From contig JAVSML010024333.1 of the NCBI GenBank assembly GCA_038503035.1, positions 138,996 to 202,995 of the forward strand: a DNA stretch of 64,000 nucleotides. The letters are read 5' to 3'. The DNA comes from Crocodylus rhombifer. Lineage: Eukaryota > Chordata > Crocodylia > Crocodylidae. The translations under genes and the position numbers were made by a program. The notes under the pieces were generated by a model. The model saw only the letters and a list, made by a program, of their open reading frames with translations, did no database searches and had not been told where the DNA came from. Of this stretch, positions 44,373-55,640 are shown piece by piece (the first letter of the stretch is position 1; every line of letters begins with the position of its first letter).

Positions 44373-45429
44373 GTGAGTGTCTTCTCGGGGATCTGTGTCT
44401 TTCATTTCTGCAGGTTCCAGGCAAAGTTCTCCCAGTGCCTCTCAATTTGTCTGACAAGCCAAAAAATATAGTAACAGGTAGATATCAGAGCAAGGGAGTT
44501 ATGAGTGACCGGTCACCAGGGGATGCTGAGGCTCTCCTCAAATGTGAAGAAGCAATGACACAAATTTGGCGGATTTAACCTTGTCCCCCATAGGAAGTTA
44601 TAGTCTCCATCAAAATCAGCACATCCTCTCTCTTGCCAGACCAGAGTCGGATGCCCACCAGCAAAGGCCAGTAGGGTCCTGGGACTGGAAGGGCAGAAGG
44701 CAACTCATTAAGAGGAAGCTTCTAGTTCCAGCAACACCAGATTTGTTTCTGAAGAGCTTGCAATTGGTTTATTTACCAATGCACCCGATCCCTGTTTGCC
44801 CTTGCAGAGCCAGGAGAGAAAATCCAGTTATAGTATATACTTCATAGACTTGAACAAATTCACACTGGACCAGCTGAGGCCTGACAGCCAGCCGCAATTA
44901 TACTCAGTAGCAGCATCCCCTGCCTACACTAAATATGGTCCAGAACCATTGCCTGCTTCAGCAGTGCCAGCTTGTGTCTGGTGTAAACATTCACTGGCAC
45001 ATCCATCCCAATCCCTCCATGCTTTACCTCTAAGCAGAGCAGCTGGGGAAATGATCATTAGTTTTCATGGGAAATTTAGAATAAATTTTAGCCTTTTTTA
45101 ATCAAAATTCACCATAAGAATGTGATTTTTTTTAATAGAAAATATTGTAAATATGGATTGAAACCTATTTTCTGGAGGTTTTTTGTTTCAGTGTTCAAAA
45201 ACCAAAAATTTTCCCCAAGCCTGATATTTTTCACCAAATATGATGAAAAATGATTGGTTTTATTGAGAAATTTCAGCAAAACAGACACTCCTATTTCCCT
45301 GCCCCATGCTATTGTTTGCAAACCATTTTTCATTGCCATTGATTTTCATTGTTCAACCAGCTCTTAAATACATCGGAGCAGTGGGTTGTTTTGGTCAATG
45401 CACCAGTGAAATGTTATGATACTTCAGCC

Positions 45430-45754
45430 TAGGGCTGTCCATCTCACAGTCTAAGGGCTGCCTGCAGCCCACAAGGGGTTAAATTGCAGGGTGTGGCCTC
45501 CTACCCTGGTGCCATTCCCCCCACCACTCAGGTGGTCTCTGAACTCTGGGTGGGAAGCATGGAGGGGTGGGGCAGGCTGTGCAATATACTGCAGTGTACC
45601 TGGGGAACACCTGTGCAGCATGGCACAATGCAGTGGTGGGGTAGGGGGTGCGCTGGTGGCACAGGACAGTAAAGAAGGAGTGCCAGCAGCTCGATGAGGA
45701 GTCCATAGGCCACACTGGTGCAGCCCCCAGCTGCTCATCAGTTAGATAGTCCTG
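45430..45754. mobile_element. hAT MITE with degenerate 8-bp target duplication
   Basis: Left end TAGGGCTGTCCATCTCACAG and right end reverse-complemented CAGGACTATCTAACTGATGA are related termini. Flanks are cttcagcc (45422-45429) and ctttagtc (45755-45762), 6/8 with transitions only. The interior has 'ggctgcctgcagcccac' near the left and 'ggccacactggtgcagcccc' near the right, the hAT subterminal style. Confidence 0.65.
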
Positions 45755-46599
45755 CTTTAGTCCATCGTTGTGATGTCACAACAAGATTGTCTGATGTCCC
45801 CACAGCACATTTTAGCCTAATAGGCAAAGCCCCTGGATGAACTTCATGCACACATCCGAATGAGTTGCACACATCTGTTTGAAGACAGGGGTCACTTCAC
45901 CAGACCTTGTGAGTTCTGACCCCAGACACTAAGCTATTAGGAGCAAAGAGTAAAGGAACATGCATAGCATAGCCTAGAGGCATCTCTGGACTGATCATTT
46001 ATGCTTCTCTTTTTCATACATTTCCCTGTGAATGCTCTCACACCTTTGCTGGCTGTAAGGATTGATAGCTGGGTACAAACAGAAAGAGCAAAGCCCAGGG
46101 GATAAGGAACATAAAAAGCCTTTTACAACACTGAGGACCGTGACATCTCTTAAGTTTATTCTTCACTAACTTTTCTTCAGGGAAACATGGATTCCAAGCC
46201 CATGACCTAACAGTCTTGTGTATGCTAAATAATTCAGCCATCACTGCTGCTTCCAGTTCTTACTTAAATCTCCCTTTATGGATTTTTTTAACTATGTTAT
46301 TATTCTTTCCAAAAACTTTCTTTGAAAAAAAAAATGGTTCCAGCCTTGCTACAAAGGAGCAAGATGGCCTGGTCAGTAAATCAGGGAATCTGTTTGTGTT
46401 CACCCACTCCATCCAGGTGTCATGGATTTTTGTTCAGGCATGAAGGAAGATTGATGATTTCATTTCCACAGCAGCCAATTTCCTATGGTCAGCCATAAAA
46501 AGGCTCGCAGAGTAGCAATCAGAGAACAAATAATGTGTGGCATGTAAAAAGAGCTTCCCTTCTGCAGAGGTGGGCTATTTACCCCCTACTCCTTCTAGC

Positions 46600-46700
46600 A
46601 CACCTGCAAAGATTTATTATGACCTCATTCTACAAACGGGGAAACTGGACCAGAAGAAAAAGTGACTTGACCAAGATTACACAGTGAGCACAGTGGCAGA
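46600..46700 (-). repeat. MIR-like SINE
   Basis: Antisense core 'cattctacaaacggggaaac', then 'gtgacttgaccaagattaca' and 'cagtgagcacagtggcag'. This is a clear MIR phrase order. Confidence 0.6.
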
Positions 46701-47029
46701 CACCTGTAAATGTGACATAACAATGTGGAATTAATGAGAAAACCAAAAGGGCTTGCTGGGAATACTACAAGCCAAAGCTTGTTCACCTCCATGCACCTAC
46801 ATGCTGATTATGTGTGCAAATGTAGCTAAATGTTAACTATGGCACTGATGCAACTTTTAGATCCTGTTTCCTTCTGAATAGCTGCACGTACCCTACTGAG
46901 CATGCCCAGAAGGCTCCACTGTGGCAATATAGAATCCCCTGGATAGGCATGTAACTGTGTGTAAGTTCCTGCAAATGTGGTCAGAGAAAAATCATAACTA
47001 GCAACTGTTTGATGCTGTCCCATCACGTA

Positions 47030-47095
47030 GCGAAATAGCCTAGTGGTCATGGCACTTGTGCAAAGAGTGGAGATAACTCAGTTCTATGCCTCTCT
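47030..47095 (+). repeat. tRNA-derived SINE head
   Basis: 'aatagcctagtggtcatggc' resembles an A box and 'ctcagttctatgcctctc' a degenerate B box at the usual spacing. Body not recognised. Confidence 0.4.
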
Positions 47096-47574
47096 CACCC
47101 AGAGGGGGCTTACATCTGCACTTGCCAGCAAAATGCTCTAACAGACAGGCATGCAATTACATAGCTACCCAGGTGATCTTATTCCTTCTCAGCATGGTCA
47201 ACAGGGCAAGCACCGCTGTGCAGGTAGAAATAGAATCTAAATAGAAATAGAGTATGAGGAAGTATCAGAAATAGTCATGTGGCTCTAAATTCAGCAATGG
47301 AGCTGAAAAGGATGGAGGTCTTGATGGCAGGACATGTTGGCTCAGTTGAGAGAAGAGAGGGGAGTAGAGGAGAGGAGGAAACCAAATGTTCCAGAACAGC
47401 TGGAATGGGAACAGATCAGAATTTATTCTGAGACCACAAAGGAGAGGCAAAAGGGAAGTAGGTTCTCTGAAAGGTTTTGAAGATGGCTGGTTAGAAATTA
47501 GCAAGCCTGTTACATATCTTCTCAGCAAATTAGTCTGCAATCTTGAGGCAGGGCCCAGACTAGTCTAAATTCAA

Positions 47575-47800
47575 ATCTTAGGTAAGGCTGGAAGGGACTT
47601 CTGCAAGTCATCTAACCCAACCCCCTGCTCAAGGCAGGATCATCACTATCCAAACCATCCCATACAAGTTTTCAACCTGTTCCTAAAATTGTACAATCAA
47701 CCCTGCTGCACAACTACAAGGCTGATTGCCCAAGGACACTGAAAGCACCGTAACCTGCCACAGGTAAAGCAGAGGGATGACAACTGTCAGTTTCTCCATC
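47575..47800 (-). mobile_element. CR1 3' end, minus strand
   Basis: Antisense tail 'aggctggaagggacttctgc' then 'tcatctaacccaacccc' and 'gtaacctgccacaggtaaag'. Same subfamily as the 31240 copy, truncated earlier. Confidence 0.6.
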
Positions 47801-48734
47801 TCTCATCAGGCTTGTGGCAGGATTGTAGTGCATAAAGATGGGTGGCTGGCACTTGTTTCAGTATAAAATAACAGGCAACCAGGGAATAAAAAACCCAGGG
47901 AGCCAATAAACTTCTATGCAGTCAGCATGGAGTTGAGAAGCATTGAGATGCAGAAGCTCCCTATGTCCATTGTACTGATCAGGCTTTTAGATCTTGCCCC
48001 TGAACTTCCTTTCCTCTGCAAGCATCTGGTCTGTTCAGTGCATGTGTCATGCTTCTGTTGCACAGAGTACAGGTACTCAATGCCAAAACACAATGTATTG
48101 GCCTAGCTTGCTGGATGGATGTGAAGGGTTTTAGCTGGAAACCACTATCCAGCAGTACTCCTGATTGCAGCAGACACAGGTGAGAGCCAGGGACATGGAA
48201 GGGAGCAGTGCCAGCTAACCAGCAGTCTAACTTCTCCAGGTGTTAAATATTTTGCAGGGTAATGAAGAGCATGAAGAAATTTGTCCCACCACAGCCATTT
48301 CATCTTGCCCTCACTCTTTTTCCCTCTTAGTAGGATTCACACTTTGCAGTCAATAAAAAGCACATCTTCAATGTTTTCCAGCCACAGGAGACTTTGGCAC
48401 AGTAGTTGGTTTGAATTGATGTTGCTGAGATGCAGTGTGTGTGGACCATGTCAATAATAAACCCTTTCAAATCATCATTCACCTCCCTTCCAGCCCACTA
48501 GACAGCTTTAGATTTGGTGTCTGAGCCACTAACTTTTTTATATAACTCAAGGCCAGATTTATTTCTCAGTATTTCTTTCCTTCTATGCTGAGAGCTTCCT
48601 CTTGCACTTCCATTTCTGTTTTTTCACTTCACGATGTTGCATGCAGAATTTATTAGGCTGAATTGTCAAGCAGGCTAGTCATGGTGGCTGGTGACCACTA
48701 GGGCACTGAGAATCAGGGCTCCTGGGACTTCTGC

Positions 48735-48790
48735 TTTTTATAATTGGTTAGAGTAGAGGCATGGGAGTCAGAAATCCTGGGTTCTTATCT
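48735..48790 (+). repeat. tRNA-derived SINE head
   Basis: 'ttggttagagtagaggcatg' followed by 'aaatcctgggttcttatctc' gives a recognisable A-box/B-box pair. Short and diverged. Confidence 0.4.
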
Positions 48791-48984
48791 CAAGTGTACT
48801 ACTGACCTGTTAGGCAACCTTTTTTCAAATCCTATGCTGTCTTATCTTAGCATGACGGTCCTTTTCCTGGATCTGGAGGGTTTCAAAATCAGAAGGGTCT
48901 ACTATGTTCATCCAGTTCAACCTGCGCTGAGGCAAACCATAAAATCCCTGGAATTTGCTTCCATCTTTACTACAAATTGACTGT

Positions 48985-49140
48985 GTGAGCCTATTACTCT
49001 GTGACCCTAAGTCAGTCCCCTCCCACTCTCTGCCTCAGTTTCCCATCTGTAAAACAGGGATTCATGATACCAACTGTCCCTTCCTCATGGGCAGTTGAGA
49101 AGCCTAATTAATTGATGTCTGGAAAGTTCTTGAAGCCATT
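48985..49140 (+). repeat. MIR SINE
   Basis: Sense core 'ctctgtgaccctaagtcagt', then 'tgcctcagtttcccatctgt' and 'aaaacagggattcatgatac'. This is the best MIR match in the window, directly upstream of the terminal exon. Confidence 0.75.
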
Positions 49141-49275
49141 TGGTTAGAAAGTACCCTGCAGTATTATGCTGATGGGAGACTGAAAGTTGGCATGAGTTCT
49201 TTCCAAGTCCTTTGGAGACTGTGGTCCAGCCACACAATTAGTAAATTTCCTCTCTGTCCTTCACTGTGTCCCCAG

Positions 49276-49416
49276 GTTCGTTCCGCTGTACGGAAGAGGT
49301 GGCATCGGTGGCAGGACAAGCACTCCATCCGCGCCCGTGTGGCCAGAGCCATGTCTATCCCCACATCCCCAACACGTGTTAGCTTCCACAGCATCAAGCA
49401 GTCAACAGCCGTCTGA
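49276..49416 (+). CDS. CRHR1: CRHR1 terminal coding exon: cytoplasmic tail and stop
   Basis: 46 codons and [43 protein letters not shown] and KQSTAV, human 370-415. It holds helix 8 and the Ser/Thr-rich tail used for arrestin and kinase control. The last residues TAV are a class I PDZ ligand, known in mammalian CRHR1 to bind PSD-95 family scaffolds. [12 protein letters not shown] separates it from CRHR2 (HHSLRVPMARAM). Acceptor 'tgtgtccccag'. Length agrees exactly with the 415-residue human form. Confidence 0.97.
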   Translation, partial: VRSAVRKRWHRWQDKHSIRARVARAMSIPTSPTRVSFHSIKQSTAV

Positions 49417-51763
49417 GACAGGAAGAAGTTATCACTCACAAGGGAGGCAGAGGCTTGCCATAGCTTCTCCTCTGCCATTTGCACTTCAGATTGAGTGTGA
49501 TGTGTTAGCTGGGACCTTACAGGACAGCAGGAGGCCACAAGCTTGTGAGCCATGGCTCAGCAGAGCCCACTGGAGGAGTGTGATGCTCCAAAGAAATCCT
49601 CTGCTAAACTCTCCAGTGGTTGACCTGGGAAACGAGACATCAGAGCAGCTTCTGCTTATTGTGGCTGGCCAGTGGGAGGCCAAGGCATCCATGGCTGTGG
49701 GTTTGGGCAGTATCCAGTGGCTCTGAAACAAGAAGGCAGCTGAAGGCATCAGCCTATTTTGGGATCCATACTTTCCCCAGATCTGTGGAGTGACAGTGAT
49801 TCCCAGAACGGTGACTGCCTTACTGAAGGTATGGAAGGGTCCAGCAGATGCCACACTGCACTGCATCACTCCCACTGCTGGGGGATTTGAGACACCTTAT
49901 GAGTACAGGAAGAGCCCTGATCCAGAGCCTGGGTCCTGATGTGCCATGGTCTGAGATCTTTCCTTCCTCCATGTTTGCACACACTGCACTGCTCCCTCTC
50001 AGATCTCATGTCCTGCATACCAAAGTGCTGTAAAAGCCCTGTCTGCAGCACATGCTAAGTGCATCATATGGGGTTGGGTGACCCTATCAGAAGCTGCTGC
50101 GTGCCAGTGGCATTGCTAACCGTGTGACATTAGGGAAGTTGGTACATTTTACCTCCTCAATATTGTCAACCTAAATGCCCTGCAGAACCTCTGCAGGCCC
50201 TGGCAACAGGTACATCACTCTAGGGTACTTTAACCTCTAGTCAAGAACTGCCACTTGGGACAGGAATAGAGTTTGCTTGGTGCCATTTCAGTGTTGCACC
50301 TTATACAGCACTAAGGTTACTGATGCTCCCACACCGACCCTGCTTCTGCCTTCATGGAGCAGGATGCCTGTGGGCTACATGCCAGCACCTGCCATGCTGC
50401 CTGTTCCAGTGCCAGGGCATGATGCCATGAGGCATGATGTTTGCTAAGCTCTCAGGGCAGCCACTCCTGGTTTGGAGAGCTGATACTAGGACTCCTACAT
50501 TGCTGCTTAAATTGCCCATTTTGGGGTGAAAGTTGCTTGTTCGATCTCAAGCGCAAAGTTGTGTGGGACCAGTCCCTCACAGCAGCATTGCTGAGTTACT
50601 TGTACTCAGGTTCACATCTCCTGAGTTAGCCTCTCTCAAGTGAGCATGGTCACACTTTGGAATAAGACTAGTGATTGTACTAGCGATACTGGGTGGTCAG
50701 GATTGCAGCTCATGTGTTGTGGTAGCTCCAGCTGCAGGCCCTTACTCTCAGGACAAGTATAAAGCATCAGTGCACTCAGATGAATACGGGGCTTGTTTGT
50801 GGTCAGGACTTTAGCTGGGAGCAATATTCATGTTATAACTGGAGTTAACTCTGAAGCTAAAGCAAGTCCTGGGAGAACCAGAGAACAAGGAGGTATGGAG
50901 AGTGGTCACAGCAAGCTGCTGCTGCAGGAAAGACATAGACATGAAGGGGGCAGGGAGATCAGATTCTAGCAATGGGAGCAAGTTATTGTAACTCAGTACA
51001 TGTGCCCTCTATGACCTCTGTCAGCTGCAAGCAGGAGAGGCAGAATGGAGGTAACTGAAAGGGAAAAGGATTGTTCAGCCCAGAGCCAAAGACATGGTGC
51101 AACAGGGGGTGGATCGGGCAGAGCTAGCCATGACAGATCTGGCCAGGGTTAACACTGATTCTAGGGCAGAGGGGGCAAGAGTCCCCAACTGTCTTGGGGA
51201 ACCCCTTCCCCCTTAGCCCCTCACTCACACATGTGATGAAGCACCTTAGTTTTTCTGTGTCATTAGACAACACAGATTTTAGATACCATATTTTTCACAC
51301 ATATAACATACACCCTTTTTCCCAAAACTCAGCTGCTGAAAATAGCAGTAAGAGCTTTAAGTGAGGGATGAAATACAGTAATAGCCTCTTTTGCAGCTTG
51401 AGCCTCTGCTGGGAGAAAAAGACACTTCACATGATGCACAGGGGACCAGCACAGTGAGTACATAGGGCTTTCTAGCAGCTGAATGTGGACCCCTTCTCTT
51501 CCACCCTCTCCTTCCTGCCCCAGTAGAAGCTTGTGCTTCAGAATCTGGCTACCCACCCAAGTAGTATAAGGCTATGTACCCAGCTCAATTCAAGAAGATG
51601 GGGCAGTTTGGTGGTTTGACTGTAGTTGCCTGTTTTCCCTGGAAAAGCACTGTATTTCTCTGTATTTTTGAAAAAAGATTGTTTTTTCCCATCACTCTGC
51701 CTTTCAAAAACAAGCAGGTCTTATTCAGGAGTGTGTTGCATGTGTGGAAATGAGGTATTCCTA

Positions 51764-51769
51764 AATAAA
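51764..51769 (+). promoter_or_regulatory. Candidate polyadenylation signal AATAAA
   Basis: AATAAA followed by 'tccaaatttgttgcatgtgg', a mildly T/G-rich downstream region. About 2.35 kb after the CRHR1 stop. Confidence 0.35.
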
Positions 51770-51840
51770 AACTTGTCCAAATTTGTTGCATGTGGTATGG
51801 GCCAAAGTTTCCCCATGAAAGGTGTCCAGATGCCATAAGG

Positions 51841-51846
51841 AATAAA
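51841..51846 (+). promoter_or_regulatory. Candidate polyadenylation signal AATAAA
   Basis: AATAAA with 'ctctggtgtctag' about 20 bases later and the GT-rich 'tttgtgtggcctcttggtct' around 51897. This is the better supported of the two hexamers, on downstream context only. Confidence 0.4.
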
Positions 51847-52589
51847 GGCTGAACTGCCCTCTGGTGTCTAGTAACCTCCTTAAGGCTTCCAGGTCATTTG
51901 TGTGGCCTCTTGGTCTTGCAAGGGAAACTCCCAGAAGCGTGCACAGTTGAGGTAGTGATGGTAAACATAGCTTGGCATGGTTTGGCATGTTCTGGACACT
52001 GCTACTTTATTGCCTGGTTACTTCCTGCCATTTATTTGTCAAATATGTAAATTAGGACCGTGCATCATTTACATGAAGCCTGCACACTTGCACATCTTTG
52101 GCCTTGCTAGTGAACCTCTCTTGTTAGTCACACAGTATGGCAAACATTCCCAGATTTGTTGTGTAGCTTGACCTGAGACCCACGTAACAGATAACAGAGG
52201 GATCTAGATTGGCAGGGAATGTCCACAGCTTCTTATCTGCAAATGAATTGCAGATGATTTACAAGAAAAATTTAGTGGCTGAAAAGTGAAATCGGCCAGT
52301 TTCAGAACAGTGATATGGTATGTTTTTAAAAGGGGAGTTATTAACTGCTACAGCAGGCAGACGTGGCAAATTTACCATCATGCGCTGCCCTTTCAGACAA
52401 GCTTTGATGTCTCAGCGCAAGAATCACAGGATGAACATCTCAGGTCTGGGTTGTGCAGGCTAGGATCAGACTGCAGGTCCCTTCAAGCCTTAATGCTGAT
52501 AACTCTACAAGACTGTCATTCAAAGAAGGATTGCCACAGCCCTCTACTTGGGACCTCTTGAGTGTATATTAACAATCTTTTATATGAGC
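51847..52589. other. Intergenic stretch, nothing recognised
   Basis: Unique-looking sequence without splice-flanked frames, recognisable repeats or RNA genes. Confidence 0.5.
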
Positions 52590-52795
52590 AGAACATTGGC
52601 TGCCATGTTTCTCCTGCTTTACCTGTGGCAGGTTAGAGCATTAGGTCTGTTATGTCAGGGTTGAGGGTAGTCTTATGTAAATTTTAGATTATGGTTGTAT
52701 GGCATGGTTTGGATAAGGATGATCCTGCATCAGGCAAGGGGTTGGACTAGATGACCTCTGGAGGTCCCTTCCAGCCCTATTCCCCCTGACTCTAG
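52590..52795 (+). mobile_element. CR1 3' end, plus strand
   Basis: Sense tail: 'tacctgtggcaggttagagc', 'aaggggttggactagatgac', 'ctctggaggtcccttccagc'. Same subfamily as the minus-strand copies at 31240, 34815, 41525 and 47575. Heavily 5' truncated. Confidence 0.7.
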
Positions 52796-53541
52796 GTTGG
52801 TGCCCATATGAAGGTTAGGGTATTAGCACCCATACCATATCAGTTTCAATGGGAGTTAGGGACCTAGATACCTCTGAGGGCCTGAATCAAAGTACTTGTC
52901 CAGTCTCCAAGATCCACAGAAGCAGAAGACCTTTCTGATGCTTTGTTAGGCTTGTTTGTCCCAGGTGTCATAGAGAAGTAGGGCTGCCTAGAAAATTCCC
53001 CTCATCTCTCCACTGTGATGTTGTTTTGAGTCATCCCTGTTCCCAAGGCAGGCTTGATACATTGGCTTGTGACAGTTCAATGTGGCCATACGCCAAAATG
53101 TTTCAAGGCAAGGTGTTTCCAGGGAGGATAGCCCATAGCAGGGAGCATTTGTCAGCTGGAATGGAGTAGATCTGGGGGAGGTCTGTAGGTCCCACTCAGC
53201 CTTACCCCTCCCCTGACTGTCAGCTGATCAAAAGGTAGATGTGGAAGGGTCTCATATGAGATTCTTTAATGCAGGCTACTCACTACTCGGAAGAGTAGCT
53301 ATCCTTAAAAAAAAAAAAACCCCATCAAAAACCAACTTTAATATGAAATTGCAGAACCAGAAACCATCCATTGACTGGATTGTGTTAACCTTTGTCAATG
53401 GCATCACTGGGGGTGAGCATGGGTAGATCCAGGATTGTGTAATGGGGAGTATGGGAAATGCAGGGGTGGTTGCACCATTACTTCTAGCCTCCCTCCCTTC
53501 ACCAGGATGAACAGACCATGCCACAAGGATCAGCAGCTGGA

Positions 53542-53863
53542 GACTTTTTTTTAAATCCCAGAAGCAGGTAAGAATTCCTCTTTCCCTTCCCATCCATGCT
53601 TAACAGCACCTATCCTCCCTTCCCATTCCTCCCTCCCCTGCTCACTGTTGCCACTGTTTGTGGCTGATGCAGGGAAGGGGGAATGCTTCAGATCTACCTC
53701 CCTCACTCCCACTGGGCTGTGTGGGAAGCTGAGCTCAACCAGAGATAGGAACAATGGTGAGCAGGAAAAGGGGAAAACATGATGGGAGGGAACATGTTGC
53801 TGAGCACAGAGGGGAAGGGAAAACAGGAATTCTTACCTTCTTTTGGGACTTAAAAAAACAGTC
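53542..53863. repeat. Foldback with ~50-bp arms
   Basis: The arm at 53542-53591 ('cagaagcaggtaagaattcc', 'tctttcccttccc') returns as reverse complement at 53811-53863 ('ggaattcttaccttcttttg') with a handful of differences. The spacer is about 220 bp, rich in T/C on the left and G/A on the right. Neighbouring 'gggtagatccaggat' (53410) and 'aggggtggatctggggcg' (54067) look related and may be outer termini. Likely a decayed DNA transposon. Confidence 0.5.
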
Positions 53864-54589
53864 CCTGGCTGTTGTTCTCACCAAATGCTCTAAAATGAGG
53901 ATGCAGCCATGGCAATGGACCGCCTGTGAATCTAGCCATGGTGGTAGGCTATCATACACAGCCTTTACTCTGGGAGTGAGCAAACAGTTCTCACAGGAGG
54001 AGGGATGGTATAATGCTTAAAGCATTTGTAGAACTTCCTTTGCAGAAAACAATTCACTCCTAGCCAGGGGTGGATCTGGGGCGGGCCTCGGCAGGCACCA
54101 CTGCCACCTCCCTTCCCTCCCCCTGCCTTTTGATTCTTGCTCTATTCAAAGTTTAAAGCAAACTGCTTACAGGGAAAACTGCATTTCTATTCAGATAAGC
54201 TGAGAGAGTCAATTGATTTTGTAACTCATCGTTATCTACTTGGCCTCTGTTAATCTTTTCCACTAATCAAGCTCTCTTCTACAATTATCCTGGTAATGTT
54301 TCTTTGCTCACCCCCAGTGTGTCCAGTAATGGCATGTCACTAACCAGGAGCTTGTTCCAGGTGGTTTTGTTCCCAGGGGATTCAAACCCACACCAAGCCA
54401 GGGACAGGGCAGAGAGAGGCAGGGTTGAAGGGAAGCCCACCTGTCTGATGGCTTAGGCAAAAAGGACAAAGGCAGGGGGAAGTTGCAAAAGCAAAGCAAA
54501 GAAGTTACTGAAGTCACCTGTTCCTGGGTTATGTATTGGAACAGATGACAGAGGCTGTGGGAGGCTGAAGCAGCTGCACAACTGGGGTA

Positions 54590-55200
54590 ACAAAGTTGGA
54601 CATGGGCAATTATAGCCTGTGGTTGGGGGCCCTGAGGGGTGGGGGGGGCTTATTATTTAAGAGGGGTTCTGAGGGGAAGTGAGTCAAGGGACTTTCTGGG
54701 AGAGAGGAGTGGAGTCTGAGGGGTTTGAGATGAGGCTGGAGTGTTATGGAGGTGGTGGAGGGATGCAGAGAAGATGGAGTTTGGGACTTAGGGGTATGGT
54801 GGGGGTAGTAGGTATGAAATGGTGTCTAAAGGGATTGAGAGCAAAAGGAAATTTGGGTATGGGAATCCCAGGATGTGTGAAGGACTGGAGTGAGTGTTGG
54901 GTACTCAAAAGGGCAGGGGAGGGCTCAGTGAGGCACAAAAGGATGGTGAGGGTTAGCGGGCTTGAACATGATGAGGATGAGTCTGTCTGGAGTGTAGTGG
55001 CTTTAAGGGAGCAGTGAGGAGGCAGGGTAGGACTTAGTGGGTCATGAGGGGGATGGTGGAGTCTGGTGGGGCTTGGGACATGATGGGTGAGCATGGGGGG
55101 GATATGTGGGATAACAGGGGTCAGAGTGGAGCCAGGGAACATTTGAAGCAGTAGAGGCAATACTTAAGGGGCCACCGCGGAATGTCTGGGGGGGGCCCAT
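54590..55200. repeat. G-rich, strand-asymmetric low-complexity tract
   Basis: About 600 bp in which the plus strand is dominated by G, A and T, with very little C and recurring words 'ctgagggg', 'tggagtgt', 'gatggtg' and 'cttaggg'. It may be a decayed minisatellite. The opposite strand shows a Pro/His/Leu-rich open stretch that is purely compositional. Confidence 0.6.
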
Positions 55201-55489
55201 GTGTTGGGTGCAGGGAGCAGTCCCTGTCTGTGACCAGGTGCCGACTCTACTCTGGAGATGGTAGTCACTCCTCCCAACCCCCCGCCCCCAGCACAGTTAC
55301 ATTTGCTTTTGTTTGGATCTTCAACAGAATAATATAGCCCCCCAGTATATTAATAAAGCTTCAAGTTTCTTTTTTAATGGGAAAAAAGGATGTGTTTGTA
55401 TTATATGTGATGATGCATCACACCATCTTCCTCCCCACCTTTTCAAAATCCTAGATCTCATGCCCATGCTACCAAAAGCCCCTGTGGTC

Positions 55490-55640
55490 CCTTCCTAGCT
55501 CTGTCACTGTGTTATGGTATGGCCTTGAGCAAGTCACTTCACTCCTTTGTGCTTCAGCTTCAAGAGAAAAGTGCAGCTAATGATGGTTCCTGACAAGGAG
55601 GTTTGAGACCTCAATGCTATTTGCAAAGCCCCCTGATTTT
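55490..55640 (+). repeat. MIR SINE
   Basis: 'ctagctctgtcactgtgtta', 'ttgagcaagtcacttcactc' and 'tttgtgcttcagcttcaag' in MIR order, followed by 'gaggtttgagacctcaatgc'. Confidence 0.65.

Larger units (their letters stand above)
44373..49275 (+). other. CRHR1: CRHR1 intron (4.9 kb)
   Basis: Donor gtgagtgtc, acceptor 'ccttcactgtgtccccag'. It contains a hAT (45430-45754), a MIR-like core (46600-46700, minus), tRNA-SINE-like heads (47030-47095, 48735-48790), a CR1 3' end (47575-47800, minus) and a MIR (48985-49140). The stretch 47900-48650 looks unique. Confidence 0.8.
15841..51846 (+). other. CRHR1: CRHR1 gene, 3' part (ten coding exons plus 3' UTR)
   Basis: Corticotropin-releasing hormone receptor 1, a plasma-membrane class B GPCR that binds CRH and urocortin, couples mainly to Gs and cAMP, and drives the pituitary arm of the stress axis. 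Exons are 15841-15926, 21065-21171, 21762-21882, 24365-24518, 25707-25767, 28492-28564, 37517-37602, 43730-43865, 44331-44372 and 49276-49416. All junctions are AG/GT and the phases join without error, giving residues equivalent to human 82-415. CRHR1 is preferred over CRHR2 because of [34 protein letters not shown] and the [12 protein letters not shown] tail. The start, signal peptide and first ectodomain exons lie off the left edge. The 3' limit is a candidate polyadenylation signal. Confidence 0.95.
49417..51846 (+). other. CRHR1: Probable CRHR1 3' UTR
   Basis: Begins after TGA at 49416. No interspersed repeat is obvious over about 2.4 kb, unusual for this window and consistent with selection on a 3' UTR. 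The first AATAAA hexamers I noticed are at 51764 and 51841. The end is inferred; shorter forms using variant signals are possible. Confidence 0.5.

Noticed and set aside
15841..49416. Identity as CRHR2.
   Set aside because: The first extracellular loop, helix 3 GEG, EISRIVF, CFLNSE and the tail follow CRHR1; only GWCIP resembles CRHR2.
54744..55160. Minus-strand 138-codon Pro/Leu/His-rich frame.
   Set aside because: It is the complement of the G-rich low-complexity tract and has no non-repetitive core.
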